Shown one piece after another: positions 57,020 through 64,000 of a stretch of DNA of 64,000 nt. Position 1 is the first letter of the stretch. Every line of letters begins with the position of its first letter. A program made the translations under genes and the position numbers. Under the pieces are notes generated by a model that did not search any database, had not been told where the DNA came from, and saw only the letters and a program-made list of their open reading frames with translations. This DNA is from Papaver somniferum (lineage: Eukaryota; Streptophyta; Magnoliopsida; Ranunculales; Papaveraceae), in the NCBI RefSeq assembly GCF_003573695.1, contig NC_039358.1, positions 234,435,560 to 234,499,559 of the forward strand, given 5' to 3'.

Positions 57020-57604
57020 ATGAGCAAAAGTATGATACATTCTCCTAGTAGTAGTAGAAACAACAACATCAAGGCTAGTGAAGAGAACCAACCAAATCTA
57101 TGTTCAATCTGTGATGTAGGAAGCCATGAATCAAAGGTTTGTCCTTGGATGTATTCTAGGTGTAAACACATACCTTGTAATGGCATAAGGCAATTACTCA
57201 GATCAAAGACAACTGAAACAGAAGGTGAAATATTTTTCAAGTGCTCAAATCCTACCTGCACATACTTTGAATGGTTTTCTTTAGCCATTCATGCAGTCAG
57301 ATGTGTTGATATCAAGCTTCCATTTAAGATTTGTTGCTTTGCTTGTGGAGAAGCTGGTCACTCCTACAACAAATGTCCACTGCACAATCTACAATGCTTC
57401 AAAGATCACTGCAAATCAGAAATGAAACTGAAATTATGTAAGAATAATCACAACTTCAACATAGCTTATCTTACCTGCACATATTGGGAAGCTTTCAGAT
57501 GGGTTTCTGATCACATAGTCATTGCTGCAAGAGAAAGTGTTATGCATTCAAGTATTCATGTCAAAGAAATATGTAAGGAAGTGAACAAAAAGCTTACAAT
57601 GTAA
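57020..57604 (+). CDS. MULE accessory protein, two CCHC knuckle + GRF-like finger repeats, 194 aa
   Basis: An uninterrupted ORF inside the MULE, convergent to the transposase. The start at 57020 (MSKSMIHSPSSSRNNN) is chosen from the TATA position; the frame also contains an ATG at 56963. Unit 1: CCHC knuckle C28-X2-C31-X4-H36-X4-C41, then a GRF-like finger with C48, C53, C75, C80 and W85 (IFFKCSNPTCTYFEW). Unit 2: knuckle C106-X2-C109-X4-H114-X4-C119, then C126, C131, C140, C153 and YLTCTYWEAFRW. The two units align (CPWMYSRC with CPLHNLQC), so they arose by internal duplication. Knuckles and GRF fingers bind single-stranded nucleic acid in known proteins; a helper role in transposition is inference. 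It is the only intact gene of this element. Confidence 0.8.
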   Translation: MSKSMIHSPSSSRNNNIKASEENQPNLCSICDVGSHESKVCPWMYSRCKHIPCNGIRQLLRSKTTETEGEIFFKCSNPTCTYFEWFSLAIHAVRCVDIKLPFKICCFACGEAGHSYNKCPLHNLQCFKDHCKSEMKLKLCKNNHNFNIAYLTCTYWEAFRWVSDHIVIAARESVMHSSIHVKEICKEVNKKLTM

Positions 57605-57773
57605 TCTGAAGTACTTTAAACTAATAAACTTGATTAATATGAAAAAGTACTTCAAATCCATATTGTTTTGTCATCCATAAACAAGTTCAGACACCTAAAA
57701 GCAGTTGAAACAAAAGACAAACACTGCAAGAAAGGATCACAGATCCAACAAAAAAGCAAAATAGACACACACA

Positions 57774-60700
57774 TTACTTCTTCTTTGCATTTTTCTTTCC
57801 CTGCTTTCCCTTACCCTGTGTAACAGTAGCAATATTCTGAGCCACATATCCAATACCAGCAAAAGCTTGACTGAAACTTTGTGTGTTACTAGGCCCTGCA
57901 GATCTTTGAGTGTTTGGTACTGGAGGTGGTTTTCCATGTGAGGATGTTCTTGCAGAGGACTCACCAACATATGATGATTTACCTTTATTCTTTGCTTTTC
58001 CCCTTGCAGTGCTAGTTTCAGCTCCATCTATGTTTGTGAAAGTGAAGTTTGTAGCATCACACTCAGTTCTTGGCCTATATCCAGTTTGATTCTTACCAAC
58101 ATCACCACCTTTACAAGTTCTCTTGTTGTGACCTTATGTAGATCCACACTGAGTACACTTCCTTTTCTTCTTCTCAGTTTGAGGTTCATCATAACTTCTT
58201 CTCCTCTTTGAATGAGGTCTGCCAGGCTTTCTTTGGCTGGGAGGGTGTAGTATCTTGTTTTCCATTGGTGGCTGCAACAAGAAACAAAGAAAAGAAAAGT
58301 TCAGAGAAGAAAGAAGAGATGAGATGAGAACTGATGAAACCCTAAAGTGTTTTTAAATAGAAAATAAAGTTAAAGTTTAAAGTAACTGCACAACAACCCA
58401 TAAAGTATATAATAGTACCTCTGGATAGTCAGAAATGTCTTCCAATGGAAAAACATTTGGAGCATATATGGTCCTATAATAATCCACTGAATAGTAAGGA
58501 GAGCAATAACTGTCAAAAAAAATGTAAATAATATTGTTAGAATATTCCCTTTAATGTTAAATGCCACAATAAATGCTAAGATGAAGACATAATACATACT
58601 CAGCCCAATTTGGTGAGAATGTCTTCAATGAAGACACAACATGTTGACAGGGGAATCCCCTAAACTGCCACTGCAAACAAGTGCAATTCTTCTCTATAAA
58701 ATTCACTGTGAATATTTTTTTCTGGTGGACCTGTTGGTGACCAAATAAACCTCCCCAACCACACTAGCCTGAACATGAAATTTTTCACTAATGGCAAGCA
58801 TTTTTTTGATAAGGTCCTTAGCTTTAGGAACCAAATCTCCAGATTTCCACTTTGTACATTGTTCCCTTCTCTTTGTAAACATTTTCATCACCAACTCACC
58901 ATACAACATGCCAAGAATAACTATAGGTTTATCTCTCAGTTCAGTAGCCATTGAATTAAAAGATTCAGAAAAAATTTTATTGAGATGCTCACAACAACTA
59001 ATGGGATCAAAAAAATCCCTAGCCCAATTCTGGTAACCTTGTTTCATAAGATACTCTGCAGCTTTAGCATTTTCTTGGTACATAACAGTCATATGTTCCT
59101 ACATTACCCATTTGTAAATTAGTATGTATTTACATTACCCTAGAAATGAATACAAGCAAATTTAAAAGAAACAAACCTCAAAATGCTTTATCTTGTAGGC
59201 TTTGGAAGCATTCCACATTGAGCTGTGCAATGTGGGGGACTTATAAGTTTTCTTGAAATTCTTGTAATTGTGCCTGCAACATAATTCACACACAGACAAA
59301 ATGTAAAATTAATCATTGTAAATAAAGAAGTTATTATACAACAACAAATTTAAAAGTAAGATAATTACCTCCAACAATATCTATGGGGCATACCAGGAAA
59401 CACCTATGCAACTGCTTCCATCAAACCTTTCTGCTGATCTGATATGAAAGTGACTTTTCCAGAATGATGAGCTAAGATTCCTGGTGCCAAATCTTTGAGG
59501 AATATTAACCAGTTTTCTTTGGTTTCACTTCTAGCCACTCCAATACCTAGAGGCACTAATCTATTCTCACCATCAAGTGTTGTTGCAGCCATTAAGACAC
59601 CACCCCACTTGCCAGTAAGATGGCATGCCTCAAACCCTACAACACATCTGCAAGACTCCTGAAAGGCTTTCATTGGTGCAACAAATGATATTGTCATAGT
59701 CTCAAACTTGAAATATGCATATGCAGGTTTCAACATCAGTTCTTTCACAAAAAAAAAGTACCAATACAAAATAAAGAAGAATACAAAACTGAAATTAAAA
59801 GAACCTACCTTTTCTTCCATATGTAAACTTGGCAACAGATCCTGGGTTAGTTTTGGCCACCATTGAACAGAACTTAGGTACATCAGCATAACTTTCTTTA
59901 TAATCTCCAAAAAATTCCTCTAGAACCAGATTCCTAGCTTTCCATGCACAAATATAGGGAATGTTGATGTTGTGAGTACCTGCGAAGTTTTCTTGAATAT
60001 TCTTGGGCTTTGGTATGAAAGCCCCGGAACTTTCTTTCAAACTTTCAAGTACAACATCTTTTACAGTTTCTGGATCAGCACTCCTATTCCTACCTTTCTT
60101 ATCCCCAACACATGTGTGTTCCAAGTTAACACTTCTAACAACAAAAGTTGACTCATTTTTTACTTTACTAGCATAAACAAACCATTTACAGTCATATTCA
60201 TCCTTAAACCTACACAGATCCCTAACTTGCATAGAACAACTTTTTTTACATTTGAACTGCCAATTATGAATGACACAAAACTTTTTAAGATGATTTTTAA
60301 AATGTTGCTTGTTATGAAAAGCATACTTTACCAACATCTTACTAGGGTCCACTGGTGGTATTACATCTTCTTCAGGGAATAGATTTGGATCATCTTCCTC
60401 AGCAATGTTGTTGATATTTGGTTGGTATTTGTTGTACCAATCAGGTTTTGCCACTAACTTTATTAATCACTACTTTAGGGCCACCATCATCTTTATCTTC
60501 ATCTTCAAGACCACTACCATCTTCATCTGAAAAGTACAAACCTTAGAGTTATTATACTTACATAAATTAACATTTATTACTATTACTATTCAAGATTTAG
60601 CACTTTTCATACATTCACTGCTACTTGATTCCTCATTGTGAGCTAGGACTTTATATGTCTTTAAATAATCAGCATAATCCTTCTCATCATCTTCATCACT

Positions 60701-61887
60701 ATCAAATATTAGAGGGGCATCTGGATCTTCAACTGGGTTACACTCATCTAATTCAGTGTTCTCTAGCTGCACATTTTCCTCATCTTCAGATTGATTCTCA
60801 TCATTGTACACAGTGCTTCCTTGTGTTACATTAAACCAATAATCATGGTTAAAGCTCTTTTGGCTTGGTTGATCAATCTTCTCTTGACATGGTTGAATTC
60901 TACCCTGTGTTGTATTAGTTCCAACTCTACTGGCTTGACTCAAACATGACATACTCTGAACTTCATTCAATAAATCCACAAAACATAATTTTCTAGATGC
61001 TCCTCCTTGTTGATCAAAGTTCTGCACTTCAGGTGGCTTAGTCTTTTCCTTTGAAACAGGCTTCTTATTTATCTTCCAAGTCTTCTTTGGTGTCTCATCA
61101 TTTGTTATCACTGGAAGCTCCATTGCAGCATTCAAGAAGTCATCATCTCCAAATTCAGAATTGGTTATAGACAACTGAAGATGTATAAAATCAGCTTCAT
61201 CAGATATATAAGTGTCCCAGAACTTTAAGAAGTCATCATTTGTTAACAAAGATTCAGGGTAACATGGATCATCAGGTGTGTAATACAAGTGAACTATTTC
61301 TTCTTTTTTCCAGACCCAACCTAAGATGCACCATTTTCTCAAACTTCTTCAAATCTATTTCTTTTCTGTCTATGTGAGGGAAATCCACTCTCAACTTACT
61401 CATGTGAACATACACACTAATGTTCATGTATGGATAATAAACATATCCCCTGCAACAGAACACCAATTACCACAAAATTAGTAATTGAAATTTCAATTAC
61501 TGAACAAACTATTTGAATTGCAATTTCAAATTGAAACCCTAATCCCTTACAAAAATCAACAAATTAAAACACTGAAACCCTAATTAAATCAGATACCCAA
61601 ATCAAAGTCAAACCCTAATTACATATAAAATGGAGAAAATATTTAAAAAACAAAATCAAATATTTGTTTTTTCTTGTCGGGATTACTGATTTTGTTTTTA
61701 AACAAAAAAATAAAAGAAAAAACCCATTAAATATCAATCTTCACAGCACCCATGATAGATTTGATTCCATTTTCAAGTAAAACCAAAGAAATCTAAACAA
61801 ATAAAACGAACAGAAAAAACAAAGTTAGGGTTTATGTAAAAAAACTTACGGCTTTAAGGACATCGGCTTCTCTTTTTTTCTCTTCAT
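57774..61887 (-). pseudogene. mudrA-like MULE transposase (MURA), multi-exon, several lesions
   Basis: Exon 1 (61887-61850, MKRKKEKPMSLK) joins exon 2 at 61449 in frame. Then: the N-terminal domain NISVYVHMSKLRVDFPH with TNDDFLKFWDTYI; an acidic linker (60590-61100); the MuDR DNA-binding domain (VKYAFHNKQHFKNHLKKFCV, DEYDCKWFVYASK, NLEHTCVGD); the MULE catalytic domain (CRCVVGFEACHLTGKWGG, TFISDQQKGLMEAV, PGMPHRYCWRHNYKNF); a SWIM finger CTCLQWQFRGFPCQH (about 58620-58670); and a C-terminal CTQCGST.GHNKRTC knuckle, ending NAKKK at 57774. Lesions: a frame change near 61310, TAG at about 59411, a frame change in the T7 run 58715-58721, and TAA at about 58136 in the knuckle. The first catalytic Asp is read as Glu (FEACHL). 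Confidence 0.86.
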
Positions 61888-63113
61888 CGTCACGGTTACA
61901 GAAACAAAGATATAAAAAACCTTATCTACCAATACGAAGAACAAATCATCGATTTCAATCACTCATCTCTTGTTTTTCTGCTTTCTTCAAACTTAGAGAG
62001 ACAGATAGAGAGGCGGAGAAAACTGAGTGCAAATGAAAAACCCTAACTCGTGTTTTGTTCTCATTCTTATCCCCTAAACACGTGTTGGCTTCTGCTGGTT
62101 TTAGTGTTTTACCCATCGATTAACATCACGCGTGTACGGTGAAAGATTAAGACAGAGATTTTAGATCTTTAGCCGTCAATTGAGATGAGCGGTGGAAGAT
62201 TAAATTTATATTCGTCTGGCCAATGGGTATATTTGTCATTACGCCCACCATTTTCTCATCTCGTGTGGTGATAAATTGACTAAGTAAACGTTTTTTTACC
62301 AAGATTATGGGGCCAGACGGAAAACCAAACGTCATGCGCATTTTTTTAATTTTAAAAAAAACGTGGCTATTTTCTTAATTAGATTTCCCCTCATGGGCAT
62401 TTTCTTAATTTTCCCAACAAACATTTCCACCTATTTGTGCAAAACCAGTCTCTGAAACAACAAAATCGGCCTTGTTTTGATAATGAAATGTAAACCCTTC
62501 TTTCGGTATAGAAAAACAAATGCCATCTACCGTGGGTGCCGCAACAGGAATTCCAATCTTTTGAAAATATGCCACTACCAATGCTGCAACTCTATCAAAG
62601 TGATCTTTATACATTATGCTATACGGAGACCCGTATCTATGGCACAACCGTCGCATCCATCATATTTAAGATCAAAATCTGTTCTAGCAAAACCAACCTT
62701 CTGTTTACCTACACTGGTATCCTCTAGACTTAAGTAATAAAGTGATGTCTGGAGCAGAAAGTGGGGTTTTACTATGGGAGTTATATGAACTTGTTGACCA
62801 CCCCCTCCAATTATCGCATCTTCACCAAATCTTATATATGCATCTCCTTCATTAGGCTTGTTAGATCTCTCCAAGCAGTAGAAAAATTTACGTTGTCCAT
62901 CAACAACTAATTTATTCAGAAAAGACATTGGTCCTCTTGCCAAACCAAGCATTCCAGCAATAAGATCAGGCTTTCCGATTTTATCGTTATTACCTAAGTG
63001 ATCAAAATTTTCTTGGTGGAAACCACCATGAGTAGTTGAAGACTTTCAAGGCCATCACCAGTATCTGAGTTCATAGTGAATGTTACAAATAACTGTAACA
63101 TCAATGGATGAGC

Positions 63114-63754
63114 GTTTCAAAACTAAGAACCTCGAAAAGGAGAATCAGAATTCATCATGTGTAATTCCCGGCGATATCATAATATCTGATATCCTAACAA
63201 GATTTCCACCGAAGAATTTGGTCCGATTCAGGTGCGTATGCAAGTCATGGTCCAAATTATTCTTCAATAACCCATTATTCGTCAAACTACATTGTCAAAG
63301 GAATGATGATAAATCATATTCATCGGGTTTTAAAGATGCTTAGCATCAAGATGATCCAATTAGCCATGAATATACATCTAGTCTCGTCTTTATAAATCAC
63401 ACAGAGAAGGAGGATCATACCATTTAACTTATCCAGTTCATTGTTCAGTATAAAAGTCCATATTCTGCACTCTTTAAATAGTGTCTTGCTTTTATGTTTT
63501 GACCATGATGATTCTCGCAAGTACTATGTTTATAATCTGATCACGTGTTTTTCAACCATCATACCCTTACCAATCAATGATCTTCCACCCGGTGAAAGAC
63601 ATTGCTTTTGTTTGTGCTATGACCCGTTAATTGAAAAACACAAGGTGGTGTTCTGTGGAACTTACAAGAGCAAAGAATCATCTTTATGGAAGATCAGAAT
63701 TCTCACGGTTGGAGATGGGTTAAGGGACGGTGGTGATCCGTGGAGAGATATAGT
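63114..63754 (+). pseudogene. F-box protein copy 3, truncated by a LINE
   Basis: ATG 63114 opens MDERFKTKNLEKENQ and an intact F-box: CVIPGDIIISDILTRFPPKN then LVRFRCVCKSWSKLFFNNPL, which serves as reference for the damaged copies. A TAG at 63341 stops it after GFKDA. Frame-changed remains of the associated domain follow (SLVFINH, LHSLNSVLL, YYVYN, CYDPLIEKHKVVF, ILTVGDGLRDGGDPWRDIVV) until LINE sequence takes over at about 63755. The 5' flank (CTGTAACATCAATGG) matches copy 1. Confidence 0.88.
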
Positions 63755-64000
63755 TGTTCTGGAGTTTGAGCATGAGATGGGTGATATTGCTGAGTTGTTA
63801 CAAGTGTTAGGTGTGGTTACATCTCATTCTGATGAAATTATTGAAGATTGCAGGAAATGGCAGTTTGATCCGGAGTTTTCAGTGAAAAACTGTTATGCTT
63901 CCCTAGATGTGGATGGCTTGCTAGTCTTCCATCCACAGCAGGTATGGAACCCAAGAGTACCTTTAAAATTCGTTTTTTTGTGTGGACTATGTGTCATGAT
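63755..64000 (+). mobile_element. 5'-truncated L1-type LINE, zf-RVT region
   Basis: The open frame reads EFEHEMGDIAELLQVLGVV, then KWQFDPEFSVKNCYASLDVD, then VWNPRVPLKFVFLCGL, running to the window edge. F.V...Y..L ... VWN..VP.K..FF.W is the zinc-binding domain after the reverse transcriptase in plant non-LTR elements. A 5'-truncated insertion into the F-box copy explains the abrupt change. The 3' end is outside the window. Confidence 0.82.

Larger units (their letters stand above)
56613..62415. mobile_element. MULE (Mutator-like) element, 5803 bp, two convergent genes
   Basis: Long terminal inverted repeats: left GGGGAAATTAATAAAATGCC and right (inverted) GGGAAAATTAAGAAAATGCC, both followed by CATGAGGGGAAATCTAATTA. 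A perfect 9-bp duplication AACAAACAT flanks it (56604-56612, 62416-62424). It holds a mudrA-like transposase on the minus strand and a separate zinc-finger ORF on the plus strand, with stops only 169 bp apart. The inverted repeats run at least 50 bp with few differences. Confidence 0.96.
56488..63085 (-). pseudogene. Nepenthesin-type aspartic protease, split by a MULE
   Basis: Upstream minus-strand part (63085-62425): FTMNSDTGDGLESLQ, GFHQENFDHLGNN, MLGLARGPMSFLNKL, FFYCLERSN, IRFGEDAIIGG, LYYLSLEDTSVGKQ, then the second catalytic motif as CAIDTG (usual DSGT altered). After a 1-bp loss near 62635 it continues SPYSIMYKDHFDRVAA, GICFSIPKEGF, GFAQIGGNVC. The MULE interrupts here. Skipping the element and one target copy, the frame continues from 56612 as LYITRTKSPSFILGAVQQVN and LSFADEI to the stop at 56488. 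Pepsin-family plant proteases are usually secreted or vacuolar. The N-terminal half with the first catalytic DTG is absent. A further frame change is near 63040. It abuts the F-box copy at about 63086. Confidence 0.83.

Noticed and set aside
57737..58027. 96-codon minus ORF MELKLALQGEKQRIK as a separate MULE gene
   Set aside because: The neighbouring frame gives the mudrA-like zinc-knuckle tail; this ORF is an offset frame.

Overview
This is nuclear DNA of a flowering plant. Genes are split by GT-AG introns, promoters carry plant TATA boxes and a telo-box, and the genes and transposons are plant families (F-box with F-box-associated domain, WRC-like and BED fingers, plant ankyrin-TPR protein, nepenthesin-type aspartic protease, plant mobile domain, CACTA, MULE, hAT, copia). 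The genes look eudicot; an early-diverging eudicot such as a poppy relative is only a guess. I see no tRNA, rRNA or CRISPR.

Layout. 1-607: 3' end of a copia element. 1257-3044: non-autonomous hAT element with an 8-bp target duplication. 3.5-8.7 kb: three tandem F-box gene copies, all damaged, plus a small LTR fragment. 9159-9958: short WRC-like two-finger gene. 10.2-16.5 kb: large TIR element holding an OTU-like fragment, a SANT/Myb-like relic and a plant-mobile-domain pseudogene, with arrays of short hairpins. 17.4-25.1 kb: two tandem paralogous genes; the first (WRC-like fingers) is broken, the second (hAT-derived BED finger) is intact. 26.8-30.8 kb: minus-strand ankyrin-TPR gene with one frameshift. 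30.9-33.0 kb: a hAT MITE, an Emigrant-like MITE and a Harbinger ORF1 relic. 33.5-38.2 kb: copia element with identical 125-bp LTRs. 39.8-45.4 kb: fragments of a cellulose-synthase-like gene, another mobile-domain gene, and a TIR element with a near-perfect inverted repeat. 45.4-54.6 kb: CACTA element bounded by a GTT duplication. 54.8-55.5 kb: copia and BSL-phosphatase fragments. 56.5-63.1 kb: aspartic protease relic split by a 5.8-kb MULE with a perfect 9-bp duplication. 63.1-64.0 kb: fourth F-box copy cut by a truncated LINE.

How the parts work together. Most of the window is transposable DNA nested into a few host gene families that expand by local duplication. The most unusual items are: (1) the MULE carries, opposite and convergent to its mudrA-like transposase, an intact 194-residue ORF built of two repeats of a CCHC knuckle plus a GRF-like finger, laid out like mudrA/mudrB of maize MuDR; (2) an intact chimeric host gene in which a hAT-transposase BED exon replaces the WRC-like exons of its neighbour, all exchanged at phase-1 introns; (3) three unrelated transposon superfamilies here carry dense inverted arrays of very similar GTTAC/CGG-type motifs.
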